Positions 33,295 through 44,660 of a stretch of DNA of 64,000 bases are shown here, in pieces (positions within the stretch are counted from its first letter, which is position 1; each line of letters begins with the position of its first letter). Source of the stretch: Megaustenia siamemsis. Lineage: Eukaryota > Mollusca > Gastropoda > Stylommatophora > Ariophantidae. A program made the translations under genes and the position numbers. The stretch is taken from contig JAVIAB010000024.1 in the NCBI GenBank assembly GCA_032433765.1, positions 10,541,821 to 10,605,820 of the forward strand, given 5' to 3'. The notes beneath the pieces were generated by a model. That model saw only the letters and a list, made by a program, of their open reading frames with translations. It did not search any database and was not told the origin of the DNA.

Positions 33295-36200
33295 GTTAAG
33301 GTTGTAGCTTTATAGCGGCCATAAAAGACATGCTATAGTTGTAGCTTTATAGCGGTCATAAAAGACATGCCATAGTTGTAGCTTTTTAGCGGTCATAAAA
33401 GACATGCTATAGTTGTAGCTTTAGAGCGGTCATAAAAGACATGCTATAGTTGTAGCTTTATAGCGGTGATGATAGACACGTTATAGTTGTAGCTTTATAG
33501 CGATGATAAAAGACATGTTATAGTTGTAGCTTTATAGCGGTGATCATTGACATGTTATGGTTGTAGCTTTATAGCGGTGATGATAGACACTTTATGGTTG
33601 TAGCTTTATAGCAGTGATGATAGGCACTTTATGGTTGTAGCTTTATAGCAGTGATGATAGACACTTTATGGTTGTAGCTTTATAGCGGTGATGATAGACA
33701 CTTTATGGTTGTAGCTTTATAGCAGTGATGATAGACACTTTTTGGTTGTAGCTTTATAGCAGTGATGATAGACACTTTATGGTTGTAGCTTTATAGCAGT
33801 GATGATAGACACTTTTTGGTTGTAGCTTTATAGCAGTGATGATAGACACTTTATGGTTGTAGCTTTATAGCAGTGATGATAGACACTTTATGGTTGTAGC
33901 TTTATAGCAGTGATGATAGACACGTTATGGTTGTAGCTTTATAGCAGTGATGATAGACACGTTATGGTTGTAGCTTTATAGCAGTGATGATAGACACTTT
34001 ATGGTTGTAGCTTTATAGGAGTGATGATAGACACTTTATGGGTGTAGCTTTATAGCAGTGATGATAGACACGTTATGGTTGTAGCTTTATAGCAGTGATG
34101 ATAGACACGTTATGGTTGTAGCTTTATAGCAGTGATGATAGACACTTTATGGGTGTAGCTTTATAGCAGTGATGATAGACACGTTATGGTTGTAGCTTTA
34201 TAGCAGTGATGATAGACACTTTATGGTTGTAGCTTTATAGCGGTGATGATAGACACTTTATGGTTGTAGCTTTATAGCGGTGATGATAGACACTTTATGG
34301 TTGTAGCTTTATAGCAGTGATGATAGACACTTTGGTTGTAACTTTATAGCAGTGATGATAGACACTTTATGGTTGTAGCTTTATAGCAGTGATGATAGAC
34401 ACTTTATGGTTGAAGCTTTATAGCAGTGATGATAGGCACTTTATGGTTGTAGCTTCATAGCGGTGATGATGGACACTTTATGGTTGTAGCTTTATAGCAG
34501 TGTTAATAGACACTTTATGGTTGTAGCTTTATAGCAGTGATGATAGACACGTTATGGTTGTAGCTTTATAGCAGTGATGATAGGCACATTATGGTTGTAG
34601 CTTTATAGCAGTTATGATAGGCACCTTATGGTTGTAGCTTTATAGCAGTGATGATAGACACGTTATGGTTGTAGCTTTATAGCAGTGATGATAGACACTT
34701 TATGGTTGTAGCTTTATAGGAGTGATGATAGACACTTTATGGGTGTAGCTTTATAGCAGTGATGATAGACACGTTATGGTTGTAGCTTTATAGCAGTGAT
34801 GATAGACACGTTATGGTTGTAGCTTTATAGCAGTGATGATAGACACTTTATGGGTGTAGCTTTATAGCAGTGATGATAGACACGTTATGGTTGTAGCTTT
34901 ATAGCAGTGATGATAGACACTTTATGGTTGTAGCTTTATAGCGGTGATGATAGACACTTTATGGTTGTAGCTTTATAGCGGTGATGATAGACACTTTATG
35001 GTTGTAGCTTTATAGCAGTGATGATAGACACTTTATGGTTGTAACTTTATAGCAGTGATGATAGACACTTTATGGTTGTAGCTTTATAGCAGTGATGATA
35101 GACACTTTATGGTTGAAGCTTTATAGCAGTGATGATAGGCACTTTATGGTTGTAGCTTCATAGCGGTGATGATGGACACTTTATGGTTGTAGCTTTATAG
35201 CAGTGTTAATAGACACTTTATGGTTGTAGCTTTATAGCAGTGATGATAGACACGTTATGGTTGTAGCTTTATAGCAGTGATGATAGGCACTTTATGGTTG
35301 TAGCTTTATAGCAGTTATGATAGGCACCTTATGGTTGTAGCTTTATAGCAGTGATGATAGACACGTTATGGTTGTAGCTTTATAGCAGTGATGATAGACA
35401 CCTTATGTTTGTAGCTTTATAGCAGTGATGATAGACACTTTATGGTTGTAGCTTTATAGCAGTGATGATAGACACTTTATGGGTGTAGCTTTATAGCAGT
35501 GATGATAGACACGTTATGGTTGTAGCTTTATAGCAGTGATGATATACACGTTATGGTTGTAGCTTTATAGCAGTGATGATAGGCACTTTATGGTTGTAGC
35601 TTTATAGCAGTGATGATAGGCACTTTATGGTTGTAGCTTTATAGCAGTGATGATAGGCACTTTATGGTTGTAGCTTTATAGCAGTGATGATAGACACTTT
35701 ATGGGTGTAGCTTTATAGCAGTGATGATAGGCACTTTATGGTTGTAGCTTTATAGCAGTGATGATAGGCACTTTATGGGTGTAGCTTTATAGCAGTGATG
35801 ATAGGCACTTTATGGTTGTAGCTTTATAGCAGTGATGATAGACACTTTATGGTTGTAGCTTTATAGCAGTGATGATAGGCACTTTATGGTTGTAGCTTTA
35901 TAGCAGTGATGATAGGCACTTTATGGTTGTAGCTTTATAGCAGTGATGATAGACACTTTATGGTTGTAGCTTTATAGCAGTGATGATAGGCACTTTATGG
36001 TTGTAGCTTTATAGCAGTGATGATAGACACGTTATGGTTGTAGCTTTATAGCAGTGATGATAGACACGTTATAGTTGTAGCTTTATAGCGGTGATGATAG
36101 ACACGTTATAGTTGTAGCTTTATAGCAGTGATGATAGACACGTTATAGTTGTAGCTTTATAGCAGTGATGATAGACACTTTATGGTTGTAGCTTTATAGC

Positions 36201-36865
36201 AGTGATGATATACACTTTATGGTTGTAGCTTTATAGCAGTGATGATAGGCACTTTATGGTTGTAGCTTTATAGCAGTGATGATAGGCACTTTATGGTTGT
36301 AGCTTTATAGCAGTGATGATAGACACTTTATGGTTGTAGCTTTATAGCGGTGATGATAGACACGTTATGGTTGTAGCTTTATAGCAGTGATGATAGATAC
36401 TTTATGGTTATAGCTTTATAGCGGTGATAATAGACACGTTATGGTTGTAGCTTTATAGCAGTGATGATAGACACTTTATGGTTGTAGCTTTATAGCAGTG
36501 ATGATAGACACTTTATGGTTGTAGCTTTATAGCGGTGATGATAGACACTTTATGGTTTTAGCTTTATAGCGGTGATGATAGACACTTTATGGTTGTAGCT
36601 TTATAGCGGTGATGATAGGCACTTTATGGTTATAGCTTTATAGCGGTGATGATAGGCACTTTATGGTTGTAGCTTTATAGCAGTGATGATAGACACTTTA
36701 TGGTTGTAGCTTTATAGCGGTGATGATAGGCACTTTATGGTTGTAGCTTTATAGCAGTGATGATAGGCACTTTATGGTTATAGCTTTATAGCGGTGATGA
36801 TAGGCACTTTATGGTTGTAGCTTTATAGCGGTGATGATAGGCACTTTATGGTTGTAGCATTAAAG
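33295..36865. repeat. 3.6-kb array of a 37-bp unit, about 96 copies, with a 0.70-kb internal duplication
   Basis: The unit is GTTGTAGCTTTATAGCAGTG followed by ATGATAGACACTTTATG. Edge copies are most diverged (CGGTCATAAAAGACATG at the left), as expected for unequal exchange. Diagnostic variants recur about 701-703 bases apart: GGAGTGATGAT at 34019 and 34720, TTGTAACTTT at about 34335 and 35038, and CAGTTATGATAGGCACC at about 34609 and 35312. The 2-base difference is a deletion in the left copy near 34330. So nineteen units were duplicated as a block. Confidence 0.97.
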
Positions 36866-37139
36866 CGGTTATGAAAGATATTTTCGGCTGTTTATGATCT
36901 CTGTCAAGATGTAAACCTAATTTTCCTACATTTAACTGTTTTCTTTCTATCGAGTAGACTTGTTTTTCGAGTGACTCATCGCAGATTACTCTACCCCTGT
37001 TCTCATATTTTTCTTCACATACCGAGCTTCCTGGGGTAGGGGACTTTGTTTTTCCAAAACCTTTTGTTTCACCAGTTGCTGGTAAGTTATTTTGTTCAAA
37101 AATATAAAAAAAAGTCTACAGAAATTATCTGATGTTCAT
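36866..37139. other. Spacer, no recognised feature
   Basis: Non-repetitive. Confidence 0.4.
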
Positions 37140-37450
37140 ATTGGACTGGTTGGTGTCGAGGCTAGACGCCGGTCTCAAGACAGAGATGTTGTGAGTTCAA
37201 ATCCCGGCTGCACCATTTGGGATTATTATTTATGATTTCTCTCTATGGGAAATAATCCATGTCTAAGCAGCGAGGCCCGGCTCGAAAAGTCAATTACTCA
37301 TCGATGGAAAAATTATGAGTACCTCCAAAGACGGAGTTGTCTCCCTGTAAGGCGAGGGACACCTCTAGATTTAAAAAAGGAAAACCTGACTTGCAGACGA
37401 AATTCAGTTCCTAGTTTCTAGAGACTTCACCAAAGGTGAAAAGTGGCGAA
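37140..37450 (+). mobile_element. SINE-3 copy 1
   Basis: TTGGTGTCGAGGCTAGACG, then GTGAGTTCAAATCCCGGCTG (B box), AGCGAGGCCCGGCTCGAAAA, ATTACTCATCGATGG, GAGTACCTCCAAAGACGGAG and AATTCAGTTCCTAGTTTCTA. Shared with 49035-49345 and 51905-52210. Confidence 0.75.
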
Positions 37451-37649
37451 CACAAGAACTACAAATAATAAAAAAATATGTTACTTTCTAATCTGTTACT
37501 CTCCTCTTCTATATTTTTTTTTCACCAACCTTTAAATAAAGAATTGTAAGGTAAAACAAGACGGTGGTAATGTTTTTTTTTTCTTTCTCTTATCAACGTG
37601 TAGAGTTAGAACGTCTGCGTTATTTTTTTTAGCTGTCGCTTGTATACTG
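37451..37649. other. Spacer with A/T runs
   Basis: No feature. Confidence 0.4.
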
Positions 37650-37843
37650 AGTATGTTGTTGTTATTATTGTCGTTGTAGTTGTTATTGATTCAGCGACTT
37701 TTGAGATGATGCCCTTCGGCCCATACTGAGTATGTTGTTGTTGTTGTTTTTATTGTTGTTGTTGTTGTTGTTATTATTGTTGTTGTTGTTGTTATTGATT
37801 CAGCGACCTTTGAGCTGAGAACCTTCGGTCCATATTGAGTAAG

Positions 37844-37878
<35 letters not shown>

Positions 37879-37960
37879 ATTGTTGTTGTTGTTGTTATTG
37901 ATTCAGCGACCTTTGAGCTGAGAACCTTCGGTCCATATTGAGTAAGTTGTTGTTGTTGTT

Positions 37961-37993
<33 letters not shown>

Positions 37994-38040
37994 GATCCAG
38001 CGACCTTTGAGCTGAGAACCCTCGGTCCATACTGAGTATG
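37650..38040. repeat. Compound array: about 105-bp unit carrying (TTG)n
   Basis: Four copies of TGATTCAGCGACCTTTGAGC, TGAGAACCTTCGGTCCATA and CTGAGTATG are separated by (GTT)n stretches of different length. Confidence 0.9.
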
Positions 38041-38227
38041 TAAAAAAACAGGCGTATACGTCACTTTTAAAAGTGTTCTTGTATGTCGTCTAACTGTCCA
38101 CGATTCAGTACGATATATTTTTTTAGTTATACCATTTAATTAATTCTGCATTAAAAAATTGGCAAACTATAAATGAGAAATTTTATTCTTTACAAACGGA
38201 AAAAGTAACAAAATGCATTAGCTATAA
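38041..38227. other. Spacer
   Basis: No feature recognised. Confidence 0.4.
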
Positions 38228-38668
38228 CAATTCTCTGCTGGGAACAAACAACTATGATAAAATACGATGAGCTGGGAACAAACAACTATGATAAAATATA
38301 ACGATGAGCTGGAACAAACAACTATGATAAAATATAACGATGAGCTGGGAACAATCATCTATGATAAAATACAACAATGAGCTGGGAACAAACAACTATG
38401 ATAAAATACGATGAGCTGGGAACAAACAACTATGATAAAATACGATGAGCTGGGAACAAACAACTATGATAAAATATAACGATGAGCTGGGAACAAACAC
38501 CTATGATAAAATACAACAATAAGCTGGGAACAAACAACTATGATAAAATATAACGATGAGCTGGAACAAACATCTATGATAAAATATAACGATGAGCTGG
38601 GAACAATCATCTATGATAAAATACAACAATGAGCTGGGAACAAACAACAATGATAAAATACAACAATG
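38228..38668. repeat. Minisatellite grown from LINE D RT coding sequence
   Basis: About twelve copies of GAGCTGGGAACAAACAACTA, TGATAAAATATAACGAT (31- and 37-base variants). The last unit continues into LINE D coding sequence. The unit aligns with the D copy at 47258-47293 (ACTGGGAGCAAACAGCAATA, ATAACATATAACAAGGAG), which encodes YWEQTAIITYNKE. The array is therefore an expanded piece of the RT gene. Confidence 0.85.
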
Positions 38669-39177
38669 AGAACACTGCAGCTATCGATATAAAAAGAGGA
38701 GTAAATCAGGGCTGCATTCTGTCACCATGTCTAATTAACTTATACACGGAACAGATCTTCAAAGACAATATTTAGATGCAATCACTAAACATCAATGGAT
38801 ATATAATCAATAACCTTAGATATGCTAATGATACCGTATAAATGTCAGAAAATCCAGTAACCTACAACTAGTGAACAAAATAAATAAAACAAGCAACGAA
38901 TATGGATCGGAACAAAATTAATAATAAAACTAAAACTGTCATTATTAGCACACAAAAAAAAGTGCACAAAATATACAACTAATGATGTAGATGGAAACAA
39001 ATATTTTGAAATAGTTCAAAGATTTAGCCTAATTGGACATAGTATATAAAAAAAAGTTATTGAAAATGTAAGACAGAAATAAACAAAAGAATAGGAATGG
39101 CAAAAAATGAATTTTAACATTAAAAATATACCGACATCAGAGTGAATAACATCAGAATAGCAAGCAATTAAATGTTG
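38669..39177 (+). pseudogene. LINE family D RT fragment
   Basis: Plus strand: KRGVNQGCILSPCLINLYTE (motif B), LNINGYIINNLRYANDTV (motif C, with YADD changed to YAND), then NKRIGMAK and NIKNIPTSE. Stops and frameshifts are numerous. It follows the D-derived minisatellite and is abutted at 39183 by LINE B. Confidence 0.75.
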
Positions 39178-39182
39178 GATGA

Positions 39183-39528
39183 TGTACAACAGAGGTGAGA
39201 TGCAGAATGGCTCAGGCAAAAGCAGCTTTCCAAAAAATGAGGAAGATACAATGCAATCCATTTTTGACAATAGAAACAAAAAAAAGAGTTCTTAAATGTT
39301 ATGTAGAGCTAGTCTTAACATATGGATGTAAATCATGGACAATAGGACAACAGATTAGAAAGTCACTGGAATCTGTAGAAATGTGGTTTTACAGAAGAAT
39401 GTTGACAATACCATGGACAGCTTAGAAGAGTAATGAAAACGTTCTTAATGTGGCCAAAACAAAAAGAGAGCTAATTTCCAATATTAGGAAGAAACAATCA
39501 TCATATTTTGGCCATGTAATGTGAAGAG
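39183..39528 (+). mobile_element. LINE family B copy, left piece
   Basis: Encodes RMAQAKAAFQKMRKIQCNPF, LTYGCKSWTIGQQ and SNIRKKQSSYFGHVM, then is interrupted by LINE C at TAATGTGAAGAG. A stop (TAG) lies near 39423. The right piece resumes at 43160. Confidence 0.85.
39517..39528 (+). repeat. Target-site duplication of LINE C, left copy (TAATGTGAAGAG)
   Basis: A 12-base direct repeat, identical to 43148-43159. It lies in LINE B sequence that continues on the other side (GAACAACTGGAATATATTG). Confidence 0.85.
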
Positions 39529-42500
39529 GGCACTTGAGCCTGACAAAGGCGTATCTTTAGATATCGCTCCGGGTAGACGGGACTCGTAAACCTTGGCTGG
39601 CAACCCGTCTAGAAGAAGGGAAACTTCGACTACAAAACCCTCCACTACCTTGTGGACTAGTTTCTAGTTAGAATCGAAGGTTATGGGAGTACACCCAGAG
39701 TAAAAATCCGGAGGGAGGGACCCTAAGGCAGTGGACGGCGTTAATCGTCTTTCTGGCATCCCCTGCACCTTCTTTCAATTCCGAACGTATGGACTTTGTC
39801 CCTCCTTCGGAAATCCTTGAAACGAAGTCGAGAGGGGGATAGTGCGACTGGGTAAAGCACTATCTCCATATCCTGTGCCCAGGCAGAGTAGGCAAAGTGA
39901 AATGAGGAAGAAAGCACCAATGTTTAAACTTGGCACATGGAACGTAAGGACCATGTGCCCTGGACTTACTAAAACAAGCACACTGAAAGAAGGACAAATT
40001 AGAACAACAGCACTCATAGATAAAGAACTAAATAGGCTACATGTTGATATTGCTGCCCTACAAGAAACAAGACTCTCAGACTGTGGTTCTGTAAAGGAAG
40101 AAAACTATACCTTTTTCTGGCAAGGCCTAAGCCCCGAAAAACCACGTATACATGGAGTAGGCTTTGCTGTACATAACAAACACATAAACTCCATAATCAC
40201 GCCTAAAGGAGTGTCTGAACGCTTGATGATACTCCAGCTACATACGAAGAGTGGATCAATAAATATCATTAGTGCCTATGCACCAACGTTGGCTGCATCA
40301 GACGAAGAGAAAGACAACTTCTACCAACAACTGCAAATGACCATTGACTCACTTCCAAAAGAGGAACTATTATACTTACTCGGTGATTTCAATGCACGCA
40401 CAGGATCTGATCAGCAATATTGGCCAACATGTCTAGGTCACCACGGCATTGGAAAAATCAACGGAAATGGCCAGCGACTCCTAGAATTCTGCTCAAATAA
40501 CCACCTATGTGTAACAAATACATACTTTAATGTGAAACACAAGCATAAAGTAACATGGCGTCATGCTAGAAGTGGTCACTGGCACCAACTAGACCTAGTT
40601 CTTACACGTAGGCAGTCTTTAAATAACATCAGAATAACACGAACATATCACAGTGCAGACTGCAACACAGACCACGCTCTAGTCATTAGTAAGATCAAAG
40701 CCAGAATTAGTCGTATCTACAAATCAAGAGAGCCTGCAGCAGCCAAGATCAACATCACAGCGACAAAAACCACACCAACCGAAGACATTTTTAGATCCAA
40801 GTTTGATGAACTGGTAGAAGAGGTAGAAGATGCATCAAGTGTGGATGACAACTGGTGCTCCCTGAGAACACACATCTATAACTGCGCTCTATCTACCTAC
40901 GGCCAGAAACGGTTCTCAAAGAACGACTGGGTCGAAGAAAATGCAGCAAGACTAGACCCACTAATAGCTAATAAGAAAAAGGCTCTACTGAACTTCAATA
41001 ATAATCCCAATCAAATCACCAAGGATCAGCTCAAACATGCGCAAGCCACCCTACAACGCGAAGCAAGAAGATGCGCAAACGAATACTGGAACAATCTATG
41101 CTCTGAAATGCAGAAAGCCTCAGACAGGGGCGACTCAAAAACCATGCATGACAATATAAAAAAGGCCCTTGGACCAAAAATAACAAAATTAGCCCCCCTA
41201 AAATCCAAGTTTGGAGAACCTATTACTGACAAGGGACAACAAATGCAAAGATGGGTTGAACACTACTCTAATCTATACAGTGACGACAGACCAGCAAACA
41301 CAGCTCTAGCACAATCAATACCCAAATATCCTACAATGTTTGAACTGGATGTTGAGCCTACTATGAACGAACTTGCTGACGCTATAAATGCCCTCTCAAG
41401 AGGAAAAGCTGCAGGAAATGACAACATTCCCACAGATGTACTAAAGGAAAACCTAAGCGTACTACTTCCACACCTATACAAACTGCTAATTAAATGCTGG
41501 AGAAACGGAGAAATACCTCATGATATGAGAAATGCCAAGATTATAACGCTGTACAAGAATAAAGGAGACAGGGGCGACTGCAATAATTACAGAGGCATTT
41601 CTCTCCTTAGCACAACAGGCAAAGCTTTTGCTAGAGTCGTACTTAATCGCCTGCATAGACTTGCAGAACGGGTGCTTCCCGAGTCCCAATGCGGTTTCAG
41701 ACCCGGGAGATCAACCATAGATATGATCTTCACTCTTAGACAACTGCAGGAAAAATGTCGGGAACAAAATATGCCGCTCTATATTGCCTTTGTGGATCTC
41801 ACAAAGGCATTCGACACAGTAAACAGAGATGGTCTCTACAAGGTGTTAGAAGGCATAGGCTGCCCTCCTAAATTACTTAGGCTGATAATTTCCTTCCATG
41901 AAGACATGAATGGCAAAGTCCATTTTGATGGGAGTCCATCAGAGAATTTCAAAGTCAACAAAGGAGTGAAACAGGGATGTGTCCTCGCCCCCACCCTTTT
42001 TGGTATATTTTTTGCTGCCCTCCTAAATTACACCTTCGAAAACAGCTCAGGAGATATTTACATTCGCACTAGACCAGATGGCTCACTGTTCAACCTAGCA
42101 CGACTAAGAGCAAAAACCAAAACAAATGTTGCCCTACTTAAAGAATTTTTATTTGCTGACGATGCAGCCCTAGTCGCTCATAGTGAGGCCACCCTACAGT
42201 CGCTGATCAACAACCTGGATAAAGCATGCGACCTTTTTTCACTGTCAATTAATGTTCAGAAGACAGTAATACTAAATCAAGGTGACTTCAAACCTATATC
42301 TATTACTCTAAAAGACTGCCCACTAGAATCAGTACAGAAATTTACATATCTTGGATCCACAGTTACGCAAACCATCTCTCTTGATGAAGAAATAAACTGT
42401 CGAATTGGTAAGGCAGCTACGACCTTCGGCAAACTCACAAAAAGGGCATGGAACAACACGAAACTAACTCAAAAGACTAAACTCTTAATATATCAAACTT

Positions 42501-43147
42501 GTGTGCTTAGCACACTACTATATGGATCCGAAACCTGGACAACATACTCAAACCAGGAAAAAAGACTAAATGTCTTCCACATGCGATGTCTCCGCAAAAT
42601 AATGCACATCAAATGGCAGGACAAAATAACCAACTTAACTGTCCTGCAACGTGCTAAGACCCTAACAATCATGTCGATGCTCAGAAGTCGAAGGCTAAGA
42701 TGGCTGGGGCATGTCCAACGGATGGAAGAAAAACGCATTCCTAGGCAAATACTATATGGCGAGCTAAAACACGGAAAACGACAAATCGGCAGACCTAAAC
42801 TACGATATAGAGATATCTGCAAATCATCTCTGAAAGACTTCTCCATCTGTGAAAACGACTGGCAACATCTGGCAAGTGATCGCACATCATGGAGAGCACG
42901 TATAAGGAACGGTATAACAACATTTGAGACTGTTCTAAGACAGGACTTAGAAGAGAAGAGACTCATGAAAAAGGATGGTAAACCCTGTGGACCAGCGAGC
43001 CTGATCTGTTCATTATGTGACCGCGTGTGTTTGTCAAACATTGGTAGAATTAGCCACGAGAGAAGCTGTTCGGCAAAAACAATACCTCAAAGAAATACGC
43101 AATAGCCTCCACTGGACCGTCTGACAAGACGAAAAGGGCCATATATA
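39529..43147 (+). mobile_element. LINE family C, full-length intact non-LTR retrotransposon
   Basis: A 3.6-kb element with a 5' leader of about 313 bases, one 1087-codon frame, a 42-base 3' untranslated end containing CCGTCTGACAAGACGAAAAG, and a short (TA)n tail. A perfect 12-base duplication flanks it and both sides belong to the same LINE B copy, so the insertion can be reconstructed exactly. The leader has AACCCGTCTAGAAGAAGG and a GC-rich part near 39690-39770. No polyadenylation signal is evident. A diverged 3' piece of the same family lies at 57917-58238. Confidence 0.9.
39842..43105 (+). CDS. Intact LINE C endonuclease-reverse transcriptase (1087 aa)
   Basis: A single polyprotein that would nick target DNA and copy its own RNA at the nick. 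Residues 28-288 form an APE-type endonuclease: GTWNVRTM (31-38, catalytic Asn34), LQETRL (73-78, Glu75), SAYAPT (144-149), GDFNAR (181-186) and the terminal TDHALV (276-281, His278). A charged linker of about 250 residues leads to GKAAGNDNIPTDVL (521-534). The RT has RGISLLS (584-590), AFVDLTKAFDTV (motif A, 649-660), GVKQGCVLAPTLF (motif B, 708-720) and FADDAAL (motif C, 771-777). The thumb region has YGSETW (894-899) and GHVQRM (956-961). A C-terminal zinc-binding motif C-x2-C-x12-H-x3-C spans 1056-1076. M1, M21 and M27 are all possible starts; M1 (39842) is the longest. No stop or frameshift was seen and all catalytic residues are present, so it could be active. The exact clade cannot be fixed by eye. 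Confidence 0.92.
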   Translation: MRLGKALSPYPVPRQSRQSEMRKKAPMFKLGTWNVRTMCPGLTKTSTLKEGQIRTTALIDKELNRLHVDIAALQETRLSDCGSVKEENYTFFWQGLSPEKPRIHGVGFAVHNKHINSIITPKGVSERLMILQLHTKSGSINIISAYAPTLAASDEEKDNFYQQLQMTIDSLPKEELLYLLGDFNARTGSDQQYWPTCLGHHGIGKINGNGQRLLEFCSNNHLCVTNTYFNVKHKHKVTWRHARSGHWHQLDLVLTRRQSLNNIRITRTYHSADCNTDHALVISKIKARISRIYKSREPAAAKINITATKTTPTEDIFRSKFDELVEEVEDASSVDDNWCSLRTHIYNCALSTYGQKRFSKNDWVEENAARLDPLIANKKKALLNFNNNPNQITKDQLKHAQATLQREARRCANEYWNNLCSEMQKASDRGDSKTMHDNIKKALGPKITKLAPLKSKFGEPITDKGQQMQRWVEHYSNLYSDDRPANTALAQSIPKYPTMFELDVEPTMNELADAINALSRGKAAGNDNIPTDVLKENLSVLLPHLYKLLIKCWRNGEIPHDMRNAKIITLYKNKGDRGDCNNYRGISLLSTTGKAFARVVLNRLHRLAERVLPESQCGFRPGRSTIDMIFTLRQLQEKCREQNMPLYIAFVDLTKAFDTVNRDGLYKVLEGIGCPPKLLRLIISFHEDMNGKVHFDGSPSENFKVNKGVKQGCVLAPTLFGIFFAALLNYTFENSSGDIYIRTRPDGSLFNLARLRAKTKTNVALLKEFLFADDAALVAHSEATLQSLINNLDKACDLFSLSINVQKTVILNQGDFKPISITLKDCPLESVQKFTYLGSTVTQTISLDEEINCRIGKAATTFGKLTKRAWNNTKLTQKTKLLIYQTCVLSTLLYGSETWTTYSNQEKRLNVFHMRCLRKIMHIKWQDKITNLTVLQRAKTLTIMSMLRSRRLRWLGHVQRMEEKRIPRQILYGELKHGKRQIGRPKLRYRDICKSSLKDFSICENDWQHLASDRTSWRARIRNGITTFETVLRQDLEEKRLMKKDGKPCGPASLICSLCDRVCLSNIGRISHERSCSAKTIPQRNTQ

Positions 43148-43159
43148 TAATGTGAAGAG
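43148..43159 (+). repeat. Target-site duplication of LINE C, right copy (TAATGTGAAGAG)
   Basis: Identical to 39517-39528. Confidence 0.85.
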
Positions 43160-43365
43160 AACAACTGGAATATATTGTAACAACTGGGAAAATTGAGGGA
43201 CGAAGAGATAGAGGGAAGCAAAGAGAAAAGATACAAGACAGCTTAAGAGAATGGCTTGGCAGAAGGTCAACAACAGAAATGAAAAATAACTGTCGAGATC
43301 GAAAGTTGTGGAGAGACATGATCACCAACGCCAGCAGGCATGGTACTTGATGATGATGATGTAGT
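43160..43365 (+). mobile_element. LINE family B copy, right piece with 3' tail
   Basis: AACAACTGGAATATATTGTA and ATGGCTTGGCAGAAGGTCAA, then the end CACCAACGCCAGCAGGCATG and TTGATGATGATGATG. Continues the piece at 39183-39528. Confidence 0.85.
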
Positions 43366-43737
43366 CAATTTTAGTTCCATGTACTTACTCCTCCCTTACT
43401 GTTGACCTTGTTTGCAGCCTGTGGAAACATCGCAGTTGAATTCATAAAAACAAATAACAAACATATTCTGCACTGAAGGTTTCATTCTCTACTTCTGTTC
43501 TTACCCGTCATCCTATCTTCAACACATGAACTACCAATGCTGGCTGAACGGTATTGCTGCATGTTTGCAAAATGCTCGTCGTCCTGTCGACTGTACAGGC
43601 TGACGGTCACCGAGTTTTATTTTGTTTCTTGCTTATTTAAACACTTTTTAAAAATTGAAACGAGTTAAACATGGTGATGTTAGGATCATCATCCCTACAC
43701 TCTGTTCAAAAACAAAGGAAGTCTGATATACCCCTAC
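43366..43737. other. Unassigned
   Basis: No feature recognised. Confidence 0.4.
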
Positions 43738-44112
43738 AGAATCTCGGGAAAATCCGAACAGAATCTCGGAAAAATCCGAACAGAATCTCGGCAAAATCCG
43801 AACAGAATCTCGGGAAAATCCAAACAGAATCTCGGGAAAATCCGAACAGGATCTCGGAAAAATCCGAACAGAATATCGGCAAAATCCGAACAGAATCTCG
43901 GCAAAATCCGAACAGAATCTCGACAAAATCCGAACAGAATCTCGGCAAAATCCGAACAGAATCTCGGGAAAATCTAAACAGAATCTCGGCAAAATCCGAA
44001 CAGAATCTCGGCAAAATCCGAACAGAATCTCGGGAAAATCCGAACAGGATCTCGGAAAAATGCGAACAGAATCTCGGGAAAATCCGAACAGAATCTCGAG
44101 AAAATCCGAACT
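43738..44112. repeat. Minisatellite, 22-bp unit, about 17 copies
   Basis: Units read AATCTCGGGAAAATCCGAAC then AG. Twenty-two is not a multiple of 3, so the frame rotates between units. Even so all three minus frames lack stops, producing artificial 150-194 codon frames. Confidence 0.95.
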
Positions 44113-44232
44113 GAATCCCGAGCGTGCTGTAAATGCCCATGCACTTCTTTGGTGGCATATTACAGATCCGTCTGTATAGATGACTGCATCTTTCTCAACG
44201 GTGTTATCTGAGATGACCTCCGCATTGACCAC
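44113..44232 (-). pseudogene. N-terminal part of a LINE RNase H domain beside the 22-bp array
   Basis: On the minus strand from 44232 the reading is VISDNTVEKDAVIYTDGSVI followed by QRSAWAFTAR. IYTDGSV contains the first catalytic Asp of RNase H, and S(A/G)WAF is the following strand. The frame then runs straight into the 22-bp repeat, so the rest of the domain is missing. Together with 13611-13965 this indicates an RNase H-type LINE family in this genome. Confidence 0.65.
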
Positions 44233-44660
44233 GACTGAGTTCTGTTCCCTACTTTAGTCATTACGTGTATTTATTATTATATACTTGCATTGATTATTAT
44301 TTATTTATATTATAATTTACATATATGTATTAATATTTATTATTATGTATTATTATATATTATATTGCATTGTATATATTGTATTACTTGTATAATTTGG
44401 TCATTTCTTGTATCAAATACTATATCATCTCGAACTAAAGACAAGTGTACTTACTTGTCTTGTGAAGAATATAATCTGAAGTATAACACACACGTAGTTA
44501 AATTTTTGAAAATACATGTATCCTGCAAAGTTATCTACCCTTTGTAAAACTAAACAACAAGGACTTTTATAGCTTGACTTCCCGTCAAACAAATGCTTAT
44601 TGATAAACAAAATATAATATCAGCATATTATTACGCTTCTTGTGGAGAAATATGGACGTT
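44233..44660. other. Very AT-rich stretch
   Basis: TATTATTATATA-like low-complexity sequence to about 44420, then unassigned. Confidence 0.5.

Noticed and set aside
40000..43041. Antisense frames inside LINE C
   Set aside because: Shadow frames of the intact polyprotein; no features of their own.
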